DNA of 64,000 bases from Isoetes taiwanensis (GCA_021234155.1 JAJEKV010000163.1:461215-525214), one strand, 5' to 3'; positions 45,700 through 57,505 are shown, numbered from the stretch's first letter. Numbers and translations: made by a program. The notes: generated by a model from the letters alone, not told the origin.

Positions 45700-46750
45700 T
45701 CATCCGGTCCAAGATCCGTGAGATGTTCTCCCGACTCCTCGCCGGGGCCTCGCGACTACCACATTGCGCCTCTGCGTCTCTGTTCCTCGGTTGTGGGGGG
45801 CCACTGTGTGTTGGTTGAGGTGGGTGAGGCATAGGTCGTGGCCGTCGGGGTGGTGTGGCGGCGTGCCGCGATCCTGATGTGCGGCGATGTGTTCGGTTGG
45901 CGTCCCGTAGGTTGGCGGGTTCCGGGGGGTTGGTGTGTTCTTTCTTTGTGGTTTCGCGTTCTCCCAGTGCGGGCTCGGCTCTTGTAGGGCGTTGTCATGT
46001 CTTGCCATCTCCGGCGTGCAATGGCGGAGTTGCTCATGTACCTCGGCATGGAGGCCCTTGCCTTCTTGGGCAACTAGCCAAGCTCCCCGTGAGCTCGATC
46101 TCGTGCTAAATCCTTTACCCCGGCGCTCGATTACGCTGGCTAGCTTCAAAGACACTGGAATCCTTGTCTCCACGATGGTGGCCTCCGCAACCTCCTAGTG
46201 AGGGCGACTGTGCTCCTCGTGGCGTGGCCTTTTAGCCTCCTCAACCTCGGCTTTGGATCCAGAGGCAGGATTACGAGTGTCTCTGCTCTGCAGTTTCGAC
46301 ACATCCGGGCGTCCGGCTTCCATAGCTGCCAACACGGTGTCTACCGCCCCCTCATATCACGCAAGCTCCTGCTGGTATTGCTGTCTGTCAAATTGTAGCA
46401 AGTGGATGCTATCATCTATGCACGGCGTGCACGCCGATCCTCCAATTACGGATTCGCCGTTTTTACGGCACCAACACTGCGCCACATCCAGAGATGTTAT
46501 GTTCTCCACCTACCTCGGGAGGCCCGCAAGGCGTGCACTTGTTAGCCTCAACCCTCACTGGATCGCGGCTCAAAGGTTCGACCGGCCCGGATTACTGTGT
46601 AGGCCTGTCCGGGTCGGCCCGGGCCTTGGCCTCCCTCTTCATGGAAGGCGTCTCTCCCCGCTGCGAGGCCTCTTCCTTGGTGGCCCTTCATCTCGCTGGC
46701 GTGGGGTCAAGGTGGTTGGTGTGTTTGGGCCTTCCCGGGATGGGTTGGTG
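45700..46750 (-). pseudogene. LINE C 5' region, probable ORF1 remnants
   Basis: The minus-strand frame 45700-46173 (157 residues) is His/Thr/Pro-rich with no clear domain. Further upstream (46250-46420) a minus-strand stretch reads QQYQQELA, VDTVLAAMEAGRPDVSKLQS and VEEAKRP, which could be a coiled-coil segment. The position before the endonuclease is that of ORF1. The opposite-strand 236-residue open frame (46253-46963) is considered a shadow of this GC-rich DNA. Confidence 0.4.
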
Positions 46751-46864
46751 TGGTGCGAGGTAGCTCACCAACCAAGTGTGGTCCACACACGGACCGTGTG
46801 TCATGTGGCCATGACTTGGGGTATGACTTGGGCGATGACTCCACGGATATCCGGGTGTGTGGCT

Positions 46865-47625
46865 GCCACAAAAACCCTAGCACACAGCCCGAAAAGTGCA
46901 GATTTGAGCACTGAAACAAAGACAAGCATGCAGGTATTATATAATCGTTGGAAAGACGTCTGAACCAGCTTTCCAACAAGCCCAAGCACATAAAAATCTG
47001 ACCCGGGATGTAGAGATACAAATTGGTCCGAAGTGTTCACCGATTGCCACGAAACCCTAGCACACAGCCCGGAAAAGTGCCAATTTGAGCATAGAAACAA
47101 AGCCAAGCATGCAGGTACCATACACCGCTGGAAAGATCTCTGAACCAGCTTTCCAACAAGCCCAAGCACATGAAAATCGACACCGGACGAGGAGATATAA
47201 CCGATCAAAATTCTGCCGCAAGGCGGAGACCAATCGAATACTTACTAAAACATACGCCAATCCCTATATTGGTGTCGGACTTTCATCAACAACACCATCA
47301 GGGAACTAGGGTATGAATTAGTAAAACATTTCGTAACCTTCAATAAGAGTACAACACACACCTTTCAACACCGCGTGGCCAAGGCCAACAACGGCATCGG
47401 TGAGGGCTATACTTCTCAAAGAAGGAAGAAGAAGGGCTGCCACAAAACCCTAGCACACAGCCCGGAAAACAGCAGATTTGAGCACTGAAACAAAGACAAA
47501 CATGCAGGTATCATACACCTTTGGAAAGCTCTCTGAACCAGCTTTCCAACAAGCCCAAGCACATGAAAATCTGACACCGGATGTGAGAGATACAGTCCGT
47601 CGAAGTGTCTACCGGTTGCCACAGA
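46865..47625. repeat. Three copies of a ~180-bp repeat
   Basis: Units at 46865-47045, 47046-47220 and 47439-47625 share 'aaaccctagcacacagccc', 'atgcaggta' and 'agctttccaacaagcccaag'. The first two are adjacent, and the third is separated by about 220 bp. All three keep a hydrophobic minus-strand reading (FHVLGLVGKLVQ), but stops differ and I do not regard it as a gene. Confidence 0.9.
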
Positions 47626-47810
47626 GAGGTTCTGAAATATGCACAATGTTTTAGGAAATAGAATATATAAGTCTTAGATTTAAGACAACTGTATACAAAG
47701 GTTTCAACAGGAGATTAATGGCAGAAAGTTGCTCATGTAAATAGATGGAATTATCAGAGTTTTGATAAAATATAGCCATGGTTTCATCCCATGATGCATG
47801 TATAGGAACA

Positions 47811-47827
47811 ACATTCATATTTAACAA
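47811..47827 (+). repeat. Target-site duplication of LINE D (left)
   Basis: The 17 bp 'acattcatatttaacaa' recur at 49499-49515 right after the A-run. Length and position are typical of target-primed LINE insertion. Confidence 0.92.
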
Positions 47828-49498
47828 AGTTCTTGTTGGTTGGCCAAAGTGTTTTGCATTATGGACGCTTGATGAGGTTGTGCCTCCTTGTATTGCTGAT
47901 TTTCCTTGGAAGGTGCTTCCTCATGGGAAGGCTACTAACTTCTTGGTATTCCTGTGGGCATTCATATTTCTACCTCCGATGCTTGGGATATTATCATAGA
48001 AGGGTTGCGAAAGCATTTGTTTTGGTGGAATACTGCTAAGCTCCCTCTGTCAGTGCGAATAACTGTTGCTAAGCATGTTTTAAGTAATTCCCACATCTAT
48101 ATGGCCTCTGCCCTGCTGGCTTCTCAGTCAAAATTTTAGGTGATTGTTACCATTGTCCGTAATTTTATTTGGGGTGGGAATGGGGAGCATGATGTGGTCA
48201 AGGTTGCATGGTCCAAATGCACTAGGCCAAAATTTGCAGGTGGTTTGGGTATGACAGACTTCCATCTACAGAGTAAGATTCTGATTTCTAAGTTCATTTG
48301 GAGGATCCTTAAGGATATGGTTGACTCACGGAGTGCGGTTGGTGAAAAGTGATCACTTGGTCATTGTGTTCTGTTGGGAAAAAGCGTTAAGACCTCTTCT
48401 TCCTTGGAGTCTCTTTTATCAGCTATGCCCTTTTTCCTAATGCCTCCCCATTTTTGAAAGGCTTGTTGGAGTCTTGGGAGACAATCTGGAACTTACGCCG
48501 TATTGATCTTGTTGCATGTCATCAGTTGAGTGCCCCTTGTTGGTGGATACCTGTGGAAAATAATCTCCCACTTTGTGCCTCAGTTCATCCATTAACTCAA
48601 CGGCGCTGGAGGTTAGCAGGAATCTTAACAGTTGCAACATGGTATGATTCTGGCCAGTTAGCGACTTGGCAAATCTTTCAAACAAAATTCTTATTGTCTC
48701 GATGGGATAGACCTATTTGGCAAAAGGTTGCTAGTACTACGCCATTGGTTGTTCCGGAGGCTATCGAAGAGGGTGCATGTGGGTTTCCCCGTGAGTGTTC
48801 ACGAGCATAGGCTTGTGAACTCTATATATAGGCTGCTTGTCAATGGTGATATCCTTCTGCCATCCACTAAGTGGTCCCTTCAGCTCTCACCTCCTAGTTG
48901 GAGACGCATGTGGACTTGGGCTTGGGATAAACTACTCCATCCTAAGGTGGTTGTGCTTTGGTGCTAGATTCTTCACAGATGCCCTCGGGTGAATGTGCTT
49001 GTCCACAGATTTGATCCTCGAGTGTCAGCACTCTGCCCACTGTGCAAGCAAAGGGATGAGACCATTGAGCATTGTTTCTTTTTATGTGATCATCTCCAGC
49101 CAATTTGGTCTTGGCTGTTTTTTCTTTTTCATGTGACATTGACAAGTCAGCAAGTGCTTCTGGATATTTATCCGGATACTTGGAATAAGGTGCGGAGTCA
49201 AGCATTTCATTTGGCATCAGGATGGTTATGGTCCATCTGGAAGCGCAGAAGATTGTGTATCTTTCAGGGTTTGGATATTCCTCCTGCAGTAGTCCTCCAG
49301 GACGCACAAGCTAGAATCGCTAAGGCTTACCATTGTTCTTCGCTTGCTCCTGCCAAGCGACAGTTGATATTTGAGTCCTATTTGAGTGTGTTGTCTTATG
49401 CATAGACTGGTGGTTCTATTCAGTGGATCATGATTATCCTCTGAACGCTTTTTATTGGTGTTTCAATAAAGTTTGTCGTTCTTCAAAAAAAAAAAAAA
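47828..49498 (+). mobile_element. LINE D, 5'-truncated with poly(A) and 17-bp TSD
   Basis: It holds only the C-terminal third of a LINE ORF2. GIHISTSDAWDIIIEGL and LSVRITVAKHVLSNSHIYMA (47950-48110) and RNFIWGGNGEHDVVKVAWSK (48151-48210) are the post-RT region. The zf-RVT domain at 48890-49160 includes WTWAWDKLLHPKV and CPLCKQRDETIEHCFFLC (CxxC...HxxxxC intact). The end reads ESYLSVLSYA, then a short 3' UTR with 'caataaa' and an A-run at 49485-49499. In-frame stops at about 48137 and 48350 show it is dead. CAG/CTG sites here look undisturbed compared with 744-37285. Confidence 0.9.
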
Positions 49499-49515
49499 AC
49501 ATTCATATTTAACAA

Positions 49516-50289
49516 GGAATTCGATTTGTTTTAGATGTCTAACAATTGTCATTCCATTTGAAAAAAATACGAGTACTTGCATAGAAATAATTTTGAAAAA
49601 CAGAATATGACTTATGTCTTAATGTGTCATTTAAATGTTCAAAGTTCTTGAGGTCACTAAGTAATATCAATATGAACTGGAAGCATGATGAGAATTTGGA
49701 ATGTAACTTGCGTTTATGACTTTCTTTAGAATTGTTATTTTGTAATCAATTTAAGGCTTTTTGTTATAGCCCACTTTGTCAGAATCAAGGTCGCAAATTG
49801 TACTTGAACATGGTTTTTGCAAAAGTCCATGGAATAGTAATGAGCCTGTGTAAAACGGATTTAAAAGATTTTTTTTTTTTTTTTTTTTTTTTTGTGCATG
49901 GTTATTCTAGAGAAAGACAATGCGTTAAGTCCGTAAATGACAAGAAGTTGATCAATGCCGGGGAGGGTTCTTGAGAACAGTAAGACTCTTGCAAAATAGA
50001 GAGACCAGTTGGTGAGCTTCCTGGGGTGTAATTACAATGCATGTGGCAGTCCGGCCTCAGTTTGTGTAGAAATTAACTTTGAAAGTTGTAAACTGCATTG
50101 TCTTACTCAAACTATAATTACAAAATAAACAGTATTTTTGCATGATGCAGCTATACAAATTATTAGGTCAAAGCGAAATTGTAACTTGTAAAATGTACTC
50201 ACATCCTTCTCTAATATATATAGCATATAAAACCTTATAAGGTAAATGTGGAGTCACATTTCTTTTTATAGGGAATCTTTATTTAAGCT
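49516..50289. other. Unassigned DNA with a 25-T run
   Basis: No gene recognised. A T-run at 49869-49893 could be the poly(A) end of a minus-strand retroelement, but no coding sequence follows on its right side. Confidence 0.35.
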
Positions 50290-51040
50290 TGCGAACATAG
50301 TGTGACATTGATTTGCCTTTCATTTCCGCAACGAAGCAACAAACGGATTCCTCAAAACACCACAAATGTGCTTGTTCTATTCTATAATTTTTGCAATTTA
50401 CATATCTTTGAATCATCGGGCTTTGCTTGTTTACGATGTTGCCGCTTTTTGCTAGTTTTGAATGAGACCCCTCAAGAGTTAGGAATGCCATATATAGACT
50501 CTATGAAATATGTTCAACATGAATACCACCCTCGGGAAGGATTATCAACACCAAAGTATTGAAAATGTGGCTAAGGGTGCCCATCCTCTCTTACATTGTT
50601 TGGGTTATGCGTTGATCAACTTAAGGATTGGCTTGCACATCATGGAGATTGTGTGAAGGGGATGGAGGAGCTAGGCCACGGGAGAAGCATGATATAGTGT
50701 CTCAAATCACTTTCCCTCCTTTGGCCCCCAAAAGTAGTCACAAAAAGTAGTCTATGTACTAGCTTTAGGGATATTGCACTATTATTTTCTTGGCATTAAT
50801 GGTTTAACAAATGCCGTGACATCGAAATTTGAAATTTCCATGGCGAAGTGCTAATTTTATTTACGACAAAGAGCAATGTGAACAAAATGGAGAAGGACCA
50901 CATGAAATCAAGTTGTTCATTCGGATCTCCCATAAGAAATGCCAGATCATGTCTGGATCAGGCCAAATTTTACTTCTCTTTTCCAAAACAAATTTCCCTA
51001 TAGTACTAGCAGAAGCAAAGAAGACGTTGAGTTAGCTTAT
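50290..51040 (+). pseudogene. LINE RT relic
   Basis: Around 50575-50650 the plus strand reads GCPSSLTLFGLCVDQLKDWL, clearly the LINE motif GCPLSPTLFGLYIDQLEEWL with substitutions. It is preceded by a stretch ending SMKYVQHEYHPREGLSTPK (50505-50560). Downstream pieces to about 51000 have RT-like composition (KSNVNKMEKDHMK). Stops are frequent. It is older than LINE A, since both strand context and protein are more diverged. Confidence 0.65.
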
Positions 51041-51129
51041 TTTGAGTAACCTTCTTCTTGTGTGTGGGGTAAATACTTTCTATCTGGCCTATTGAGAGGC
51101 ATGTAATAAGGTGTTATACCACCTTTAAT

Positions 51130-51925
51130 TATCAATTAAATAAAATTCCATAAACATCCCGTAGATTCCTAAGATTCTACAAAGATTCACCTAGATTTTC
51201 AAAGATTATCTGAAGATTCCTTTAGATTCCCTAAGATTCTATGTAGATTCTCCTAGATTCCCTTAGATTCTATCAAGATTCCATCAAGATTCCCTAGATT
51301 CTCAAATATTTTTTTGAAGATTCTCTTAGATTCCCCTATATTCTTTTTGATTCCATAGATTCCTTAAGATTCTCTTAATATTTCCTTGATTCCAAAGGTT
51401 ATCCCAAGATTCCTTTATATTCTTAAATATTCTCTTAAGATTCCCTTAGATTCACAAATATTATCCTAAGATTCCTCTAGATTCTCCAAGATTCCATGTA
51501 GATTCTTCTAGATTCCCTTAGATTCTATGAAGATTCCCCTGTAGAACACACTTATTGTCAAAGATTCCCCTAGATACCTTGGAATCTCCTGCGATTCCCT
51601 AAGATTCCACAAAGATCCTAGATTCTTAAGGTTCTATAAAGATTCCGCTAGATTTTCAAAGATTATTTGAAGATTCGTTTATATTCTCCAAGATTCTATA
51701 TAGATTCTCCTAGATTCTCTTAACTTCTATGAAGATCCCCTTAGATCTCTAAGATTCCATCAAGATTTCCCACGTTTTTTTTTAAACCTTTTTGAAGGTT
51801 TTCTTAGATTCCCTAGATTCTTTTGAGATTCCCATAGATTCCTTAAGATTCTCTTGAGATTCCCTTGATTTCTAAAAGATTATCCCAAGATTCCTCTAGA
51901 TTCCTAAGTTTCTACATAGATTCTC
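51130..51925 (+). repeat. AGATTC-rich minisatellite, block 1
   Basis: Dozens of short degenerate units of the kind 'aagattccctagattc' and 'ttagattctatgaagattcc' recur every 12-25 bp with no coding. The same type occurs at 55130-55860 and 56590-56815. Confidence 0.9.
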
Positions 51926-52174
51926 TCCGGGCTTCAACACAGGATCGTTTATCTATGGAAGAGAACAAGAGGCAGCAGAATTAAGACAAGGCAGCCAGAT
52001 TTAGGAACTGTGGCCGTAGAACTCCCTACAGCAGACATAATCTTATATTATAATGTTATACCGTAAAGTCGTAGTGCATCGAGCCCTAATTTGAATGGCC
52101 GAGATCATCCGGATGCATTCGGGCCTAGATTTATTGCGCGACTTACCAACACTGTGATTGGTCATGCATCGATC

Positions 52175-53590
52175 TCTTAAGGGGAAAGGGTAAATGAAAA
52201 GGGGGAAAAGGAAAAGGGAAGTGGAAAGAGAGAATGTGAAGGGCAAAAAGGCATGAGAAAAAGGGAAAAGGGTAAAAGGAAAAGGGAAAAAAGAAAAAAG
52301 GGAAAAGAAAAGGAAAAAGAGAAAGGTGGGGAAAAGAAAAAAAAGCATGGGGAAAAGGAAAAAGGCAAAAAGGAAAAGGAAAAAAAAAAGGGGGAAAAAA
52401 GGAAAAAGGAAAAAAGGAAAAGGGAAGTGGAAAGAGAGAATGTGAAGGGCAAAAAGGCATGGGAAAAGGGAAAAGGAAGGGAAAAAGGAAAAAGGGAAAA
52501 GGAAAGGGAGAATAGGAAAAGGGAAAAGAAAATGGAAAAAAAGGAAAAGGGAAGTGGAAAAGAGAGAATGTGAAGGGCAAAAAGGCATGGGGAAAAGGAA
52601 AGGGTAAAAGGAAAAGGGAAAAGGAAAAAAGAGAAAAGAAAAGGAAAAAGAGAAAGGGTGGTGAAAGGAAAAAGGCATGGGGAAAAGGGAAAAGGGTAAA
52701 AGGCATGGGGAAAAGGAAAAAGGGAAAAATGAAAAGGTAAAAAAGAAAAAAAAGGGGAAAAATGAAAAGGGAAAAGAAAAGGAAAAAAGGAAAAGGGAAG
52801 TGGAAAGAGATAATGTGAAGGGCAAAAAGGCATGGGGAAAAGAGAAAAGGGTAAAAAGAAAAAGGAAAAAAAAAAAGGGAAAGGAAAAGGGAAAAAAAAA
52901 AAAGAAAGGGAAGTGGAAAAGAGAATGTGAAGGGCAAAAAGGCATGGGGAAAAGGGAAAAGGGTGGGAAAAAGGGCATGGGAAAAGGGAAATAGAAAAGA
53001 AAAAAGAATGGAAAAGGGGGGAAAGAGAGAGAGGCACGGGAAAAAGGAAATGAGGAAAATGGAAAAGGGGAAGAGACAAAGGGAACATGGAAAAGGGAAA
53101 GAGGGAAAGGGTGAGGAGATGGAAAAAAGGAAGGTAAAAAGGGCATGAAAAGCGGAAGGGAGAAAAGAAAAATGGAAGGAAAAGGTTACACAAAAAAAGA
53201 GGAAAAGTGGGAAAAGGAGGAAAAGAGAAGGGAAAATAGGCGAGGAAAAGAGAAGGAAAAATAGGCATGGAAAAGGGCGAAAAAGAAAAAGGTTAAGAAA
53301 AAGGGAAGACATGGAAAAAGGGTGGGGAAAAGAGAAGGCATAAAAAAAGAGAAAGGGGAAGGGAAAAGGGCAAAGAAAAAAGAGAAGAGGGAAAAGGTGG
53401 AGAAAGGAGCAAAAGGGAAGGGAAAAAGATTATCGGGAACAGGAAAGGGGGAAGGAAAGGGATGGGAAAACAAGGAAACATGTGAGAAAGACGGAAAAAA
53501 AAAAGAAAAGAAAAGAAAAGTAGAGAAAATAAGAAAAACTGAAATGCGGGATAGAGCAAAAGGGAAAGGGAAAGGGAAAGGGATAGGGCT
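52175..53590 (+). repeat. 1.4-kb polypurine (A/G) tract with internal repeats
   Basis: The plus strand is almost entirely A and G (AAAGGGAAAAGG-like). A recurrent anchor 'gaagtggaaagag' followed by 'aatgtgaagggc' starts at 52218, 52424, 52551, 52797 and 52910 (spacing 206, 127, 246, 113), so part is a tandem array with a unit of about 113-127 bp. The long open frames on both strands arise because stops need T on this strand. They are not genes. Confidence 0.95.
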
Positions 53591-53599
53591 TTTCTCACT

Positions 53600-55129
53600 G
53601 CATCCCAAAGCATTTACAGGCTCTCAACTTATGCCCAGCAACGCTGGGCACCATTACTAGTAGTAAATATTTATAAGCAATCAGATCATGTCCCTTTTCC
53701 AGAACTACCCTTTTTGCAACGAGATATGATTAAGAAGAAGATAAAATTGAACGGATTATACCAATTCGGTTATTATTGGAGGCAATCCGTCCTTGTTTTG
53801 CATTAAATCCAAAGATCAAAAATATCTGGTATGTTCTTGTCTGGATGCTCGATGCCCTTTTTTCTTTGAATACATATCCATAGTTTTGCCCCCTTTGACC
53901 ATAAACTGTGGCATGATTGGGGGACCAGAGCAAGCAATGAAGCTTAAAATGTGAAACAAAAGAACCCAGAAAGATGTAAATAAGGTTAGAACCCAAAAGC
54001 TTAGACTCTAAGACTTCGGGAACATGAATGTAGAGCTAGCTAACCATGTTATCTATTGCATCTACTCTAGCTTATCAAATCGGGCAAAAATTTGATTCCA
54101 ATTCTTCTGAGCCAACTCCATTACCCAAATGCGAATCCATCTATGGATTGCAAATTTCTCACATGCCATTAGGCGAAATCTTCAATCGAAACCTGGAATT
54201 TTTGTAAGGAATGGAACCTGGAATTTTTGTAAGGAAAGATCCGAGCAAAGGAAAATTTGTGGCAACTTTTGAAGACAATGGCCGGTATTGATTGTTGCAT
54301 TAACCTTTGGAAGTATTGCCTCACAGCAGGGGAGTTCTTGCTCTATTCCAGCATGAAGCCATTGCCATCTTGCTGGAATGGCTATTCTGACAATAATCAT
54401 GCATGCTGAGTTTTAATTTGACACGCTTATAATTGCTCTGAGTCATCCTTCTGCCATTGCCAATTTTCAAAGCTACCATATCCACAAAGCTGCAAAAAAG
54501 GGGATGCAAAGCTGTCTGTTATGCAGATCCCTGAGTAATGGATGCTCACTATTTATTTATATTCCAGGGAACCATTGGTAAAGTTTCTCAACTTAATGGT
54601 TCATAATTCATCCATTTTGTGATTCAAATTCCTCCAAGCTTAGACATTCAACACTACAGTTTTGATTCCTTCAAAACTCAGGCCATTTTGACTTGATATC
54701 AAGTGTACATTATTCAAATTATTCAAGTGGGCACACAAAGAAACATATTTGGACTATTGTATAATGTTCCAAGTGCTTACCCCATCAAACCAATAGTATC
54801 ATGTTAATCAATACACACAGTTTGAGGATATATATTGGTCATACCATTAAAATTTGAGGATATCTATCGGTCATACTATTAAAATAAATGTCTATATGTA
54901 TGTTAACTCTCAGTTGTTAACTTTCAGTTGGCATGAGATCACTTAGTCGCTACCATCATTCCCCTTTAACAACTACCCATCTAAAGATAGAAAGAGAAAT
55001 GTTCGCGGAGGCCTTGGCCGCCGCGATAAATTTCTTGTACATATAATGATATATACAAGTGGTCATACTATGAGGGACTGTACAAATTCGACCAAAAGCC
55101 AAATGTGGAGCCATTCAATGAAGATTTTA
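53600..55129. other. Unassigned DNA with small tandem duplications
   Basis: No gene recognised. A ~25-bp tandem duplication ('acctggaatttttgtaagga') lies at 54188-54236, and a ~35-bp pair ('tttgaggatat...tggtcata') at 54822-54887. Minus-strand frames at 53730-53996 and 54182-54400 have no known signature. Confidence 0.4.
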
Positions 55130-55646
55130 TAAAGACTCTCTTAGATTCTCTAAGGTAATGTAAACATTCCCTTATATTCTATGAGATTCCATCAATTTTC
55201 CCTTATATTCTCTAAGATCCCTTGATGATTCCTCGAGATTCTCTAACCTTCTATAAACATTCCTTCAGACTCTCTTAGATTTTCAAATATTGTCTAAAGA
55301 TTCCCATAGGTTCTTAAGATTACCTTGAGATTCTTCTAGCTTCCCAAAGAGTATTCCAAAATTCCTCTAGATTTGTCAAGATTTTATGTAGATTTCACTT
55401 AGATTCCCTTAGATTCTATAAAGATTAGCCTAGATTCTCCAAGATTCTCTTAGATTCTTTAAGATAACATCGAGATTCCCTTAGATTCTATAAAGATTAC
55501 CCTAGATTCCCTTGGAGTCTCAAAGATTTTATTAAGATCCCCTTAGACTCCAAAGATTCTTCCAAGATTCCCATAGATTCTATGTAGATTCTCCTAGATT
55601 CTCTAAGATTCCATCAAGATTCGCTTAAATTCTCAAAGATTTTATA
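55130..55646 (+). repeat. AGATTC-rich minisatellite, block 2
   Basis: It has the same degenerate 'aagattcc/tagattct' units as 51130-51925. It continues into the 937-bp tandem unit that follows. Confidence 0.85.
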
Positions 55647-55867
55647 GAGATTCCTTAGATTGGCCTAGTCCATAAAGATTCTTCCAAGATTCCCATAGAT
55701 TCCTCGAGATAATATGTAAATTCCTTAGATTATTTAAGATCCTATAAGGTTTCCTAGATTCTGCAAGATTCCATCAAGATTCCCCTAAATTGTCAAAGAT
55801 TTTATGAGGGTTTTGAGAGATTTTCTTGAGATTCCCTAAGATTCTCTTAGATTACATTGGATGGGAT

Positions 55868-56335
55868 AAGAATATGAAAGATTGGGCTAGATGTTGGGGT
55901 GTTAGTGAGCGGAATTGGCCAAAAACAAATTTGGGAGCACGAGACCTAGTGCAAGAGTCAAGCTTGAGAGGATGTGGGCTGATCCAGTTCGACTAAAATT
56001 TTACAAGTCGAATATTAATCCCATGTCGATATATGCGAGAACATGACTATCTTAACTCCGGGATCTCGCCTCATATGAAGAAGACGATAACAAGATTCAG
56101 GTGTAGCTCGTATCATCTATGCATTGAGAACGGGAGATGGAGTGGCACTCCTAGGGAAGAAAGGTTGTGCTTTGTTTGTACTCAACAATAGGTTGAAGAT
56201 GAAAAACACTCCCTTCAAAGACCTTGTCAACATATCTTGATATCTGTGGGGAAAAATTCAACATTCAAGTAGATAATTTCTATTCATTGTTTGATATGGA
56301 CTTTTATGAACTTGGTATTTATATTCAAGCAGTAG
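55868..56335 (+). pseudogene. LINE ORF2 C-terminal fragment (unit 1)
   Basis: Reading pieces are MKDWARCWGVSERNWPKTN (about 55875-55930), TRFRCSSYHLCIENGRWSG then TPREERLCFVCTQQ (56090-56187), a TAG where Gln would be expected, VEDEKHS, and IQVDNFYSLFDMDFYELGIY (about 56258-56325). CFVC...VEDEKH is a common LINE C-terminal Cys/His pattern. It has no RT. The TAG sits at a probable former CAG. Confidence 0.6.
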
Positions 56336-56809
56336 AGTTACAACAAGTGATCTACTCATGAGACTTTAACAGTTCTAATTAGGTTCTATTACCTTAAGGT
56401 CCTAAAGAGCTAGATTAATTCATTTCATTTCATTTCATTTCAAAAGTAGGCTTATCTCTGGTTCTTCAACTCAAGATTTTGGAGACTTTGACATTGTTCA
56501 CCACAACATATTCATTGCTTTATCTCACCAACATGCCAGGCCTTGGATGATATAGGTAACCCATACAATGAAGGTTCACCATCGAGATTGCTTAGATTGG
56601 CCTAGTCCTCAAAGATTCTTCCAAGATTCCCATAGATTCCTCGAGATAATATGTAAATTCCCTTCGATTATTTAAGATCCTATAAGGTTTCCCCTAGATT
56701 CTGCAAGATTCCATCAAGATTCCCCTAAATTGTCAAAGATTTTATGAGGGTTTTGAGAGATTTTCTTGAGATTCCCATAGATTCCCTAAGATTCTCTTAG
56801 ATTACATTA

Positions 56810-57250
56810 GATGGGATAAGAATATGAAAGATTGGGCTAGATGTTGGGGTGTTAGTGAGTGGAATTGGCCAAAAACAAATTTGGGAGCACGAGACCTAGT
56901 GCAGAGTCAAGCGCTTGAGAGGATGTGGGCTGATCCAGGTTCTGACTAAAATTTTACAAGTCGAATATTAATCCCATGTCGATATATGCAGAACATGACT
57001 ATCTTAACTCCAGGATCTCGCCTCATATGAAGAAGACGATAGCAAGATTCAGGTGTAGCTCGTATCATCTATGCATTGAGAACGGGAGATGGAGTGGTTG
57101 TGCTTTGTTTGTACTCAACAATAGGTTGAAGATGAAAAACACTCCCTTCTAGCATATCTTGATATACGGGAAAAATTCAAGATTCAAGTAGATAATTTAT
57201 ATTCATTGTTTGATATGGACTTTTATGAACTTGGTATTTATATTCAAACA
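56810..57250 (+). pseudogene. LINE ORF2 C-terminal fragment (unit 2)
   Basis: Duplicate of 55868-56335. The ENGRWSG segment joins directly to LCFVC-coding bases because about 19 bp are missing, which shifts the frame. The TAG before VEDEKH is shared with unit 1, so it predates the duplication. Confidence 0.6.
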
Positions 57251-57505
57251 AGAGAGTTACAAGTGATCTACTCATGAGACTTTAAATTCTAATTAGGTTC
57301 TATTACCTTAAGGTCCTAAAGAGCTAGATTAATTCATTTCATTTCATTTCATTTCAAAAAAGTAGGCTTATCGGGCTCTACGGTTCTTCAACTCAAGATT
57401 TTGGAGACTTTGACATTGTTCACCACAACATATTCATTGCTTTATCTCACTAACATGCGGGCCTTGGATGATAGAGGTAACCCATACAATGAAGGTTCAC
57501 CATCG

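Larger units (their letters stand above)
41822..46760 (-). mobile_element. LINE C, minus-strand non-LTR retrotransposon
   Basis: The 3' end lies at the left: 41822-41880 is the reverse complement of a (TATTC)-like tail preceded by a 'ggtccca..ggtctcc' sequence, the same 3' signature as LINE A. Reading leftward come an ORF1-like region (46750-45700), endonuclease (45290-44800) and RT (43911-42550), then a C-terminal region to about 42300. It is GC-rich and heavily frameshifted. Its RT (YID RLEEWLVEH, EPVLLYG) is close in type to LINE A. Neither the 5' boundary nor the target duplication could be fixed. Confidence 0.78.
55647..57505 (+). repeat. 937-bp tandem duplication
   Basis: Unit 1 (55647-56583) and unit 2 (56584-57505) align from 'gagatt.cttagattggcctag' to 'gaaggttcaccatcg'. 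Each holds a minisatellite part, a LINE C-terminal fragment and an AT-rich part with 'attcatttcatttcatttca'. Unit 2 lacks about 19 bp near 57095 ('cactcctagggaagaaagg' in unit 1) and has other small differences. Confidence 0.93.

Noticed and set aside
46253-46963. 236-residue plus-strand open frame
   Set aside because: It lies in GC-rich DNA opposite the LINE C 5' region and runs into the 180-bp repeats. It has no domain and is probably an antisense shadow.
46707-47646. Minus-strand frames with repeated FHVLGLVGKLVQ
   Set aside because: They follow from the 180-bp nucleotide repeat, and stops and starts differ among units.
52043-53312. Three overlapping minus-strand open frames of 363-389 residues rich in Phe, Pro, Ser and Leu
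   Set aside because: The opposite strand is almost pure A/G, so stops cannot form; all three frames are open over the same DNA. Composition artefact.
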